From G965230065 sp965230065 (GTDB lineage Bacteria > Bacteroidota > Bacteroidia > Cytophagales > Cyclobacteriaceae): DNA of 64,000 bases. The stretch spans positions 6,944,001 to 7,008,000 of the forward strand of contig OZ245942.1 in NCBI GenBank assembly GCA_965230065.1, given 5' to 3'. The position numbers and the translations under genes were made by a program. The notes under the pieces are model-generated. The model had not been told where the DNA came from and searched no databases. It saw nothing but the letters and a program-made list of their open reading frames with translations. How positions within the stretch are numbered: the stretch's first letter is position 1; each line of letters begins with the position of its first letter. Positions 19,547 through 27,595 of this stretch are shown here, one piece after another.

Positions 19547-19557
19547 ACATAATTATC

Positions 19558-20427
19558 ATGAAAAATATCATTATATCTATTATTATTCTAGTTGCTTTAT
19601 TGGCTTCAAATTTCATATCAGCACATCCGGGCATCGGGATTGTGATGGATAGCAAAGGCAATGTATTCTATACTGACCTGGCCCATGTATGGAAAATCGC
19701 CCCGGATGGAAACCATACGATTGCCGTCAAAGATGTGCATACCCATGAGTTATATCTTGATGAAGATGATAACCTTTATGGGCAGCACGAATGGTATGAA
19801 GGTGAAGCTACTGACAAGTGGGGATATTATATTTGGCGGTTGCGTAGCACCGGAAAATTAGAAAAAATAATACCGCCTACCGAAGGATTTGCGTTAAATA
19901 ACACCCTGGTGCGAGACCTGGAAGGCAACATGTATTGGCCGGAAAAGTCTGGCGACTATGAAATCTTAAAAAAAGAAACGCCTGCGGGCCAGGTTTCTTT
20001 ACAAACCAATCATAAATTCAAAGATATCCGCTGGATGTATTTTTCTAAATATGACAAGAATTTGTATGTCATAGACTATCTGAAATTGAAAAAAGTGACG
20101 CCCAATGGTGAGGTAGTGGTGGTAACTAATAAATTAAAAGAAGCACCACCTGCCCATGCCCGGGTGCAGGACCATCACTATCTCATGGGCATTTGGTCAG
20201 ATGTACAGCAAAACCTTTATGTAGCCGTATTTGGCGCAAGAAAAGTAAAGAAAATCACTCCCAGCGGTAAAATAGAAACAGTCCTTACATCCCCCAAAGA
20301 TTGGTCGCCAAATGGTGGGCTAATGGCTCCCGATGGTAGTTTGTGGGTTATGGAGTTTTCCGTAAACAATAAAACCAGAGTCAGGAAAATCAGCCCAAAT
20401 GGAAAGGAAGTTATTTTTAAAAGTTAG
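19558..20427 (+). CDS. Secreted NHL/SMP-30-like beta-propeller protein
   Basis: The 289-residue protein has a signal peptide (about 1-22, ending ISA) and repeated blade motifs: GIVMDSKGNVFYTD, LYLDEDDNLYG, LVRDLEGNMYWPE, KVTPNGEVVVVT, KKITPSGKIETV, GLMAPDGSLWVME. This D-x-x-G-N-hydrophobic-Y pattern is typical of NHL or SMP-30/gluconolactonase-like six-bladed propellers. Lactonases of this fold open sugar lactones, which would suit the neighbouring sugar-oxidation genes, but the metal-binding residues of a true gluconolactonase were not identified and a binding role is equally possible. It stands alone, preceded by a relic region. Confidence 0.6.
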   Translation: MKNIIISIIILVALLASNFISAHPGIGIVMDSKGNVFYTDLAHVWKIAPDGNHTIAVKDVHTHELYLDEDDNLYGQHEWYEGEATDKWGYYIWRLRSTGKLEKIIPPTEGFALNNTLVRDLEGNMYWPEKSGDYEILKKETPAGQVSLQTNHKFKDIRWMYFSKYDKNLYVIDYLKLKKVTPNGEVVVVTNKLKEAPPAHARVQDHHYLMGIWSDVQQNLYVAVFGARKVKKITPSGKIETVLTSPKDWSPNGGLMAPDGSLWVMEFSVNNKTRVRKISPNGKEVIFKS

Positions 20428-20503
20428 GAGTGAAATTCTGTACAGATAGTGTTCTCTTCCCTGTTCATAAATATTCATCTTTTTTCCCTACCCATCCAGC
20501 CTA

Positions 20504-20534
20504 CCGATCCGACCGCTCTAAGCGGTCAGATCGG
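20504..20534. repeat. REP-like palindrome
   Basis: CCGATC-C-GACCGCT and AGCGGTC-A-GATCGG pair around a 3-base CTA loop with one mismatch. It sits in the duplicated flank beside the PL10 relic. A related GC-rich motif around 22428-22449 occupies the matching place beside the intact pectate lyase. Confidence 0.5.
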
Positions 20535-20574
20535 CCGTCCGAATTGTGTACAACAAACCCTACAACTTCCCTAA

Positions 20575-20661
20575 CTACTCACTCAACTCAATATACTCAC
20601 AAAGAACAGCCACGTTCCGATTAAAAATCGCACTGCTGATTCTATCCATCACTTCGTACTC
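20575..20661 (-). pseudogene. Remnant of a PL10 pectate lyase C-terminus
   Basis: The minus strand reads EYEVMDRISSAIFNRNVAV then LCEYIELSE and stop, closely matching the last residues of the intact lyase at 22492-23871 (EYEVMDRVSSAVFNRNVAI...). Similarity continues into the downstream flank (around 20465-20575 against 22370-22500) and ends abruptly upstream of EYEVM near 20663. It is a truncated copy with no start. Confidence 0.85.
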
Positions 20662-20808
20662 CCTCCCTGCTTTATGCGTGGCCGGTATGCTGTTACCGGA
20701 ATCTAGGCGGTGATTCTGGCTAAACGTAGATGAGCCGTATTTTTATACGAATAAACTACCGACTATCTTTTTACCGAAACTAAATTGCAGGTTTATTCAA
20801 GATGTACA

Positions 20809-20843
20809 ATCGTGGAGGTTCATAATAACTTAACCTCCACGAT
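20809..20843. repeat. Perfect inverted repeat at convergent junction
   Basis: A 12-bp perfect stem (ATCGTGGAGGTT / AACCTCCACGAT) surrounds an 11-base loop. It lies 37 bases past the stop of the enolase-superfamily gene on the minus strand and may serve as a terminator, though no T tract follows. Confidence 0.5.
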
Positions 20844-20880
20844 AAACGCTTATTTAGGGATCCGGACAGAGATTACATAC

Positions 20881-22284
20881 TCAATCAAAGAAATTCTTGT
20901 CTTCTTCCGCCAGATATTGTTTTGCTAATTTTGTATCGATGTCAATGCCAAGGCCGGGTCTGTCCCAAACATCAATCAACCCTCCTTTCACTATGGGATT
21001 TGGAAGTCCGGAAATAATATCATACCACCAGGCAGGGCTTGCCTGGCAATATTCAAAGGCAATGTAGTTTTCAGGCATGGTAGCCCCTACCATTACCTGG
21101 GCAGCTACGCCGATCAAACCGTCTATGACGCCATGCGGTGCTATTTGAATACTATGCAGATCAGCATATTCAGCAATCCATTTCAGTTCAGCAATGCCGC
21201 CCACATCTTCCGGGTCTGGCCCCAGTATCCTTACGGCATGTTTCTCAATCAACTCCCTACAATTTTCCCGCAAGTAAAGCTGCTCTCCGGTATGAATCGG
21301 GGTGGTAGTACTCCTGGTCAATTCAACGTAGTCGTCAGCCAACACATAAGGGGTATAATCGCCGGTAAGCATATCTTCACACCACATCAGATTAAATGGC
21401 TCCAGTACATTGGCAAGCCTTATCGCATCAGAAAGAAACATGCCTGGGCCGCAATCAAGCGCCAGACCAATGCCCTCTCCCAATCCCTCCTTCATGGCTG
21501 CCACACGTTCCACAATTACATTCAATCCGTGCTCAGTCAATGGCCCGCGGCGACCCACATCTTTTGGACTGGCAGAGGGCGTGGTATTATTATATGTGAA
21601 ATTCGGGACACTCTTATCATAATGACCGTGGAACCCCACTGCCTGCTTTACAATGGTAAATCCCTGCTCAAGTTTCCTGAAATTTTGTCCCCACTCAATA
21701 TAATCTTTGGGTTCGTCTCCATTTCTTTGTACTGGCACACTTCCGTTATAACAACGAACCTGATCGCGCATCTTACCCCCTAAGAGTCTATAAACAGGAA
21801 GACCTGCTAATTTTCCAGCAAGATCCCAGAGTGCTATCTCAATGGCACTCACGGCTGCGCCCCAGGGTTTAAAACTGCCCAACCGTCTAATTTTCAATAG
21901 AATTCGCGAAATGTTTGTTGGGTCTTCACCAATCAGGTAGTCCTTATAAAAAAGGACGTAAGGTTTCAGGTAGGGTTTTGATGTTTCACCCTGGCCATAG
22001 CCACTGATACCCTGATCGGTTTTAATCCGAACAACTGCACTATTTCCCATGATGGCACATTTCAGATCGGTAATCTTTGCGGCAGGTTTTGCCACGTTGT
22101 CAAACGCTGGAGCGCTCCAGTTAGACGAAACCTTAACGCCTGTGGAAGCAGCAAATACTCCGGCAGAAGCAGCCAGCGTTTGTTTCATGAAAGAACGACG
22201 TTCTAGTGGGTATTCACCTACACTTTGGCCATTATTCTCCTTCTCATAAAAGTTAGCATTGTTTGTTTGGTTTTTGTTTTTCAT
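20881..22284 (-). CDS. Tat-exported enolase-superfamily sugar-acid dehydratase (MR-MLE)
   Basis: The 467-residue protein, started at the ATG at 22284, has a Tat signal (RRSFMKQ, 29-35). Mandelate-racemase/galactonate-dehydratase features are the N-terminal cap (SGYGQGE, about 94-100), WDLAGKLAGLPVY (about 153), metal-ligand candidates Asp277 (LDCGPG), Glu303 (WCEDM) and Glu334 (HTGEQL), and a catalytic-type His384 (IAPHG). The usual Lys-x-Lys pair is represented only by VKQA (Lys213), so the substrate class is uncertain. Family members dehydrate aldonic acids to 2-keto-3-deoxy acids. It is last in the minus-strand set that includes the pectate lyase, RraA and amidohydrolase. Confidence 0.85.
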   Translation of the reverse strand: MKNKNQTNNANFYEKENNGQSVGEYPLERRSFMKQTLAASAGVFAASTGVKVSSNWSAPAFDNVAKPAAKITDLKCAIMGNSAVVRIKTDQGISGYGQGETSKPYLKPYVLFYKDYLIGEDPTNISRILLKIRRLGSFKPWGAAVSAIEIALWDLAGKLAGLPVYRLLGGKMRDQVRCYNGSVPVQRNGDEPKDYIEWGQNFRKLEQGFTIVKQAVGFHGHYDKSVPNFTYNNTTPSASPKDVGRRGPLTEHGLNVIVERVAAMKEGLGEGIGLALDCGPGMFLSDAIRLANVLEPFNLMWCEDMLTGDYTPYVLADDYVELTRSTTTPIHTGEQLYLRENCRELIEKHAVRILGPDPEDVGGIAELKWIAEYADLHSIQIAPHGVIDGLIGVAAQVMVGATMPENYIAFEYCQASPAWWYDIISGLPNPIVKGGLIDVWDRPGLGIDIDTKLAKQYLAEEDKNFFD

Positions 22285-22491
22285 AGGATAAAAATTTAAT
22301 ATTTGAGTAATTATCAAATCCACTTCAATGAAAGCAGGCAGTCCGTGTAATTGCTGGCACTGCTGAATAAACATTCATCTTCTTTATCTTACCCGTGAAA
22401 ATCAATAAGAAACTCTCGAAAATCAGTCTGGCGACTCCGTCTGACCGATGAGTACCCGGAGCCTGGACAGCATCCTAATTTCTCACAAACC

Positions 22492-23871
22492 TTACAACTG
22501 ATCTAACTGCTCACTCAACGCAATATACTCACAAAGAATGGCCACATTGCGATTGAAAACCGCACTACTGACCCTGTCCATCACCTCGTACTCCCCATTC
22601 CAGCGCACGCCTCTTGGCATCTTCTTTTTGAAACGATCATCCCGGGTAATCCATGCACCAGACGCATCCTGTGCCTCCAGTATTTCCTGCACAGTGCCGG
22701 ACAAAGCCTCCAGGCGTTGGGTTATTGCTTCTTTAGTCAGTGTTGGGTTTTCTTCCTTCCGCAAACCATCAGCTCCCAGTTTTACGGCTTGCTCATAACG
22801 TTCGCTGCCTGCTTCCAGCTGGGAAGCCAGATCCGTTTCGTAAGCATACCCGGTGCGGCGCTCAGGATGCAGCTCTTCCATACTTTCTACCCGAATCCTG
22901 CCCCGGTCATAATAAAGGGCCTTGTTGGTGCCAAGCTCTACAAAACGTGCCCATTTCCCGTTTTCCATCCTGATCGAACGCAGCCACCGCAAGGCATCGG
23001 GAATTGGCTCCAGTAGGGTGCCCTGCCTGAGTACCAGATAGAGGTCAATCAAGGTATTGATATTCTTAATGGTAACGGCCGGGCAAACGGAAGGAGGCTC
23101 AAACGCCCTCGCCCAGGCAGGTTGGAGATACTCATTGTATTGCTGCGCCCAGCCTGGCTGGGGCGGAGGCAATTGAGAAATCATCATAAACCGGGCTGCT
23201 TTGCGCAGGCTCTTCTCAACCCCTTCATCATCACCGTAATACTGATACGCCTCCATCATCACCCGGATGCAGTCGTTGATGCCCCCATCATTGAAAGTAG
23301 CATAATCATGGTAATTACCCTGCGCCGGGTACTGGTGCGGCCAGCCGCCATTTTCCAGTTGGGTCGTAATCATCATCTCCAAAGCCCGCTTTACTGCGAC
23401 TGAAAGTTGGGGGTCATCCATCTCCTGGTCCAGGGCCATCAGAAAGCTGACCGCCGATTGGGTTTGATTATCATCAAAGCTAACCTTGTCATTGCTCAGG
23501 TCTGCGAAGTTAATCGTGTGGTCCCATCCCCCATTTTTATTCTGTCCGCGCATCAATGCATAAGCCGCTTCTTTGGCAGCCAGCAGGGCCTGCTCGTCTC
23601 CCGTCGCTTTATAGGCACGCAAAAACGACTGCCCCACGACCGGCGTACCCGGAGGTTGTACTTCAATGGTTTCATTATCCAAAGGGGATTCGCCCCAGCG
23701 TAACGACAAATCGGGTGTTACATAATATCCGTATCCTCCATGCGCATTGATAGAATAAAAGTACGAAACACCTTTTTGTAACGCAGCTTCGGCCTGCTTT
23801 TTCAGGTCGTTCGCATCTACACAATATACAGGAAACAGCATCAGGATAATTAATCTGGATAGAGTATTCAT
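22492..23871 (-). CDS. pelA: Secreted pectate lyase, PL10 type
   Basis: The 459-residue protein has a signal peptide (about 1-20) and the alpha-helical toroid motifs of polysaccharide lyase family 10: GQNKNGGWDHTI, FDDNQTQSA, QLENGGWPHQYP, YATFNDGGIND, WAQQYNEYLQPAWARAFEPPSV, KWARFVELGTNKALYYDRG and ERRTGYAYET. PL10 enzymes cleave polygalacturonate by calcium-dependent beta-elimination. This is the clearest clue that pectin is part of the substrate. The start at ATG 23871 fits the signal peptide. A truncated paralog of its 3' end lies at 20575-20661. The RraA gene lies 148 bases upstream in the same direction. Confidence 0.88.
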   Translation of the reverse strand: MNTLSRLIILMLFPVYCVDANDLKKQAEAALQKGVSYFYSINAHGGYGYYVTPDLSLRWGESPLDNETIEVQPPGTPVVGQSFLRAYKATGDEQALLAAKEAAYALMRGQNKNGGWDHTINFADLSNDKVSFDDNQTQSAVSFLMALDQEMDDPQLSVAVKRALEMMITTQLENGGWPHQYPAQGNYHDYATFNDGGINDCIRVMMEAYQYYGDDEGVEKSLRKAARFMMISQLPPPQPGWAQQYNEYLQPAWARAFEPPSVCPAVTIKNINTLIDLYLVLRQGTLLEPIPDALRWLRSIRMENGKWARFVELGTNKALYYDRGRIRVESMEELHPERRTGYAYETDLASQLEAGSERYEQAVKLGADGLRKEENPTLTKEAITQRLEALSGTVQEILEAQDASGAWITRDDRFKKKMPRGVRWNGEYEVMDRVSSAVFNRNVAILCEYIALSEQLDQL

Positions 23872-24019
23872 AGGATAATCAGGAAGATTGATTCACAAAA
23901 TATAGATTATTATACTTCGTAAAGCAAATTATATGAAAACGCTACTCTTGGTGTAGTTTGCAACTAAACCTTTCTATCAAATCTGCACAGTGAATTCAAA
24001 AACTACCCTTGTCAATTAT

Positions 24020-24961
24020 TTACCACGTCCTTTCCTTCAATAGTTTTTCTATTTCTTCCTTAGGCACAGGCAATTCATCCATATGTGCTTCCAGCCATCC
24101 TGAAAAATCTTTTTCTATTTCATCCGACCAACGCCCGTCAATTTGTCCTGGGGTGTATTTCTCTTCCCGCAGCCGCTGGTGCCCAAACTTATCGCGCAAC
24201 ATCACCAGTTCTCCGGTTTTTACGATCTTCTCGGCCAGGTGGGGCGGGATGAACACCACACCATCCAGCTTACCGAGGATCACATCTCCGGGCATTACTG
24301 TAACAGGACCTATCCGGATAGGCACATTGATTCCCGTAAGCATGATCTCTTTTTGGTGAGAAGGATGGGATCCCCTGATAAAGGAAGTGAATTCAGGCAT
24401 TTGCATCAGCCCCTCCAGGTCGCGCACGGTGGCATTAAACACCACGCCGTTGCCCGACTTAGCCGTAATGGCTGTGGCCAGGTTATCCCCGATGATGGGG
24501 CCATCTACTACCTTCCCGAAAGCATCGGCCACATACACATCGCCCTGATGCAGTTCGTCAATAGGCCAGGATACCATATCGCCAATACGTCCGTCTTCTG
24601 CCCCTTTCTTTTCCAGCTCTTCCCGCACATCGGGACGAATGGGCATATACTGGGCTGTGAGTGCCCGCCCTACCAACACTTTCCCGGGATGGATATTCTG
24701 CCAGTTGCCTTCGTATTGCCGGGTATACCCTTCATTGCGCAGCACTGACCAGGCCTGTTCCAAAGAAATGTTTTTCATGCGCTCCAAAATCGCATCTGGT
24801 ACTTTCGGGCGTCCATCCGGAAAACGTTCGCCTTCCCATTTAGGAGTGAGTGCCATCATTTGTTCTTTGCTCATGGTGATGCTTTGGGCGTGGGTCTTAA
24901 AAGTGCTTAGCATCAGGAACAGCACCAATACATAGTAGCTTTTAGTAGTTATCAATTTCAT
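24020..24961 (-). CDS. Exported RraA-family protein (HMG/CHA-aldolase-like), copy 1
   Basis: The 313-residue protein has a Sec signal peptide (about 1-26, ending THAQ), which is unusual because known RraA-family aldolases are cytoplasmic. The RraA core is clear: GDN (158-160) and VRD (Arg180, Asp181), the pyruvate and divalent-metal binding pair, with the conserved KSGNGVVFNATVRDLEG block. Family members cleave 4-hydroxy-4-methyl-2-oxoglutarate-type keto acids to pyruvate. About 45 extra residues precede the core (LTPKWEGERFPDGRPKVPD) and about 60 follow it. It lies directly downstream of an enolase-superfamily dehydratase, as does its paralog at 56992-57945 in mirrored order, pointing to cleavage of a keto-deoxy sugar acid. 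Confidence 0.82.
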   Translation of the reverse strand: MKLITTKSYYVLVLFLMLSTFKTHAQSITMSKEQMMALTPKWEGERFPDGRPKVPDAILERMKNISLEQAWSVLRNEGYTRQYEGNWQNIHPGKVLVGRALTAQYMPIRPDVREELEKKGAEDGRIGDMVSWPIDELHQGDVYVADAFGKVVDGPIIGDNLATAITAKSGNGVVFNATVRDLEGLMQMPEFTSFIRGSHPSHQKEIMLTGINVPIRIGPVTVMPGDVILGKLDGVVFIPPHLAEKIVKTGELVMLRDKFGHQRLREEKYTPGQIDGRWSDEIEKDFSGWLEAHMDELPVPKEEIEKLLKERTW

Positions 24962-25055
24962 GTTTTATTAGGGTTGTGTGTTTTTTCTATGAAGTATTTG
25001 CTTTACATAAAGCTGATTTCAAATCCGATTGAGTGTTAAGGCATAAAAATTCGAA

Positions 25056-26390
25056 TTAAGCATTTCCTTCAATCACCGGATTGGGTTTGAGGTATTTGCC
25101 GGGCACAAACGGGAATTTTTTGGCTACATCATCAATGATTTCTACGCCAAACCCGGGTTTATTGGGTAATTCCATATAGCCGTTCTTTACGGTCAGCGGT
25201 TCTTTAAAAATCTCTTCTTTCAGCGGGTTGTAGGTCTGGTTTAATTCGCACATGTGGCCATTGGGCACACCTGCCACAAAGTGAATATTACTTATGGTTG
25301 TCAACCCTCCGTGCCAGTTATGCGGGCATTGCAGACGTCCATACATATTCGCCACCTGGGCAATGTGCCACCCTTCACTGATGCCGGTAAAATTACAATC
25401 CGATTGAATAATATCATAAGCCCCGGTCGTAATCCACTCGTGCAATTGCAGGCGATTGGTAAATCGCTCTCCACCCGATACCATCACAGAAGGCATGGCT
25501 TCCCTGATTTGCAAGTGCCGGTCTACCGAACCTTCTTCCCATTGGTTCATCGGTTCTTCATACCAGTAAACTTTCAAATCTTCCAGGACCGGGCATAGTA
25601 CATTGATGATGTCTTCAAATGAATGGGGGTGCTTTTCTATCATCAGCTTAAAGTCAGGCCCTACCGCCTCCCTGAGCTGACGCAAAACCGGAATGTATTT
25701 TTCCAGGGTCATACCGCTGTATGCCCAATCAGTACCATTTCTAAACTTAAAAGCAGTATATCCAAGCGCTTTATACCGCAAAGCTTCCTCTATCAATTGC
25801 GTAGGCCCATCTTCGTACCATTTGTGTTCTACCCCTCCACTGGCATATATGGGCATGCGGTGCTTGGGTTCATAATCGGTTGCAAGCAACTGATACACCG
25901 GCTTCCCTTTAGCCTTACCGATGATGTCCCAGCAGGCATTGTTGATACCCGCCCAGGCAGCCCGGGCCAGATAATCCTGATGCGGCCCTCCCCCACTGAA
26001 GAAATCAACATCAAAAGGATTTTTACCAATTACATAAGGCTTCACCCACCTTTCTATGTATTCCTTGATCTTATCGGGCTCACTGTACGGACTCCCCTCT
26101 CCAATGCCTACAATGCCCTGGTCGGTAAATACTTCAATCAACCCGGCATCAGCTTTCCACACGATATAACTGCCAACGCCCCAAAGCGGGCCTTCTTCAT
26201 GTACATATGAAAGGGGTGTGACCTTGATGTCTGTGATTTTGATGTTTTCCCTGGAAATATTTTGCAAAGGCGACACTATTGTAAAATTCGCATCACCCTC
26301 TTTTTGGGCAGATGTCTCGTTGCAGGCCACCAATGTGCCCATTGAAGCTGTGGAGGCAGCTAACGAGCCTAAAAATTTACGTCTTCTCAT
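25056..26390 (-). CDS. Tat-type lipoprotein of the enolase superfamily (MR-MLE sugar-acid dehydratase)
   Basis: The 444-residue protein has RRRKFLG (Tat) and a lipobox-like LVAC (Cys23), suggesting an exported lipoprotein. Enolase-superfamily blocks are GIVGIGEGSPY (92-102), WDIIGKAKGKPVYQLL (154-169), FKFRNG (214-219), WYEEP (276-280) and SGGERF (305-310), then CPHNWHGG as the histidine region. The first metal-ligand site reads LMIEKH, so Glu252 stands where many relatives have Asp. Substrate is unknown; with a fuconolactonase-like gene 22 bases upstream and RraA 94 bases downstream, a deoxy-hexonate or aldonate dehydratase is likely. Confidence 0.85.
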   Translation of the reverse strand: MRRRKFLGSLAASTASMGTLVACNETSAQKEGDANFTIVSPLQNISRENIKITDIKVTPLSYVHEEGPLWGVGSYIVWKADAGLIEVFTDQGIVGIGEGSPYSEPDKIKEYIERWVKPYVIGKNPFDVDFFSGGGPHQDYLARAAWAGINNACWDIIGKAKGKPVYQLLATDYEPKHRMPIYASGGVEHKWYEDGPTQLIEEALRYKALGYTAFKFRNGTDWAYSGMTLEKYIPVLRQLREAVGPDFKLMIEKHPHSFEDIINVLCPVLEDLKVYWYEEPMNQWEEGSVDRHLQIREAMPSVMVSGGERFTNRLQLHEWITTGAYDIIQSDCNFTGISEGWHIAQVANMYGRLQCPHNWHGGLTTISNIHFVAGVPNGHMCELNQTYNPLKEEIFKEPLTVKNGYMELPNKPGFGVEIIDDVAKKFPFVPGKYLKPNPVIEGNA

Positions 26391-26412
26391 ATTATAGTTA
26401 GGTGTTTAGTAA

Positions 26413-27354
26413 TTACAATCGGTATACTTTTTCAGCATTCAGGGAAAACAGCTTTTTCCGGTCTTTTTTGCTAAAATCAGCCACAATGCTTTGCAGGGCT
26501 GTAAGCCAGTCTTTATAACTACCAGCCAGCAATACCACTGGCCAGTCGCCCCCGAATACCACCCGGTCAATGCCAAAAGCATCTATAGCATACAGCACAT
26601 ACGGACGTATGTCTTCCAGCTTCCAGTTGTCCCGGTCAGCTTTGGTAATAATCCCGGATACTTTACAGTATGTATTTTCAAATGACGCTAACTGCTGTAA
26701 ATATTTTTTCCAGTCTTCCATTTCTTTACCTTTTACATTTGGATTGCAAAGGTGATCTAAAATAAAAGGGGTATTAGGGCATTGCCTGATAAAGCTAATA
26801 GCTTCCGGCATCAAAGGCGTGGCAATGTTCAAATCAAAACTCAGGTTATACCGGGGTAATAACTGCACCCCTTTGATAAAATCTGTATCGTTGGCCAGCT
26901 CTTTATTGAACCCATGACGAATACCTTTCACCAGGCTGCGTGACACCAGTGTTTCCATGTCCTCCACTGCTGCCTCCCCCTTCTCCACCGGGAAATAGGC
27001 CACTATTCCCTGAATCCTTGGGTCTTTGACAGATTGATCAGCTACCCAGTCCACTTCTTCCAGATACTGGTTGGCTGCCCGACCGCATTCTACAAATACC
27101 ATTTTTTGTACGTTGCACCCCTCGGTGGCCTGCCGATAATCTGGTAACAGAAAATTTTTGCTAATCGGTGAGTTTTTCCCTTCCAGCCAGGGGTAATCCA
27201 ACTTATCCAGGTCCCATAAGTGCATGTGGGTATCGGTAACAGGAACCGGTTTATCTTCAGCGGAGGTAATGGTTTTTCCTATGGTATCATAAGCGCTTAT
27301 ACAACTTCCGGCACCGGCCAGAGCTATGGTTTCAATAAATTTTCTTCGCTGCAT
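26413..27354 (-). CDS. Tat-exported amidohydrolase, L-fuconolactonase-like (COG3618 type)
   Basis: The 313-residue protein starts with a Tat motif (QRRKFIE). The amidohydrolase-2 fold shows DTHMHLWDLDKLDYPW (metal His43 and His45), GIRHGF, FILDHLCNP and FGGDWPV (metal Asp region), a set typical of L-fuconolactonases and rhamnonolactonases. These hydrolyse a sugar lactone to the aldonic acid, the step before an enolase-superfamily dehydratase. That dehydratase is 22 bases downstream, which strongly suggests a shared pathway. Known homologs are usually cytoplasmic, so the export signal is notable. It is first in the minus-strand set, divergent from the PQQ-dehydrogenase fusion. Confidence 0.82.
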   Translation of the reverse strand: MQRRKFIETIALAGAGSCISAYDTIGKTITSAEDKPVPVTDTHMHLWDLDKLDYPWLEGKNSPISKNFLLPDYRQATEGCNVQKMVFVECGRAANQYLEEVDWVADQSVKDPRIQGIVAYFPVEKGEAAVEDMETLVSRSLVKGIRHGFNKELANDTDFIKGVQLLPRYNLSFDLNIATPLMPEAISFIRQCPNTPFILDHLCNPNVKGKEMEDWKKYLQQLASFENTYCKVSGIITKADRDNWKLEDIRPYVLYAIDAFGIDRVVFGGDWPVVLLAGSYKDWLTALQSIVADFSKKDRKKLFSLNAEKVYRL

Positions 27355-27506
27355 ATTGGATTGCTGTAATTGAGTCAGAAGACAAAAAAAGTAAAAGCTT
27401 CGGCCTTCCGGCTTTATTTATTTCAAAAGCCCCCTATTAGTAAAAGGCACAATATTTTAAAATCTTCCCTCTTTTTAAGAATAATTTCACAAAAAGCAGG
27501 GTTTGA

Positions 27507-27536
27507 TTGTTTAGTATTTCTTAACCAGATACTTTG
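27507..27536 (+). promoter_or_regulatory. Candidate Bacteroidota promoter for the PQQ-fusion operon
   Basis: TTG at 27507-27509 and TACTTTG at 27530-27536 are separated by 20 bases, close to the TTG / TAnnTTTG pattern but with one base fewer in the -7 box. It lies about 60 bases before the ATG at 27596, within the divergent gap. Confidence 0.35.
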
Positions 27537-27595
27537 GACAGCATTTTAAGTAAAAGGTGGTTTTTCAGGACTTATAATAATCATTTAATAATACC

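Larger units (their letters stand above)
19082..19557 (+). other. 476-bp intergenic region with gene relics
   Basis: No intact gene is visible between the end of the operon and the propeller gene. Two decayed coding pieces, listed separately, lie at 19145-19222 (minus) and about 19420-19546 (plus). No terminator with a T tract was found. Confidence 0.6.

Noticed and set aside
20430..20624. Small plus-strand frame after the propeller gene
   Set aside because: It runs through a REP-like palindrome and antisense to the pectate lyase remnant, so it is a chance frame.
24143..24748. Long antisense frame opposite the RraA gene
   Set aside because: The minus-strand frame has clear family motifs and a signal peptide; the antisense reading has none.
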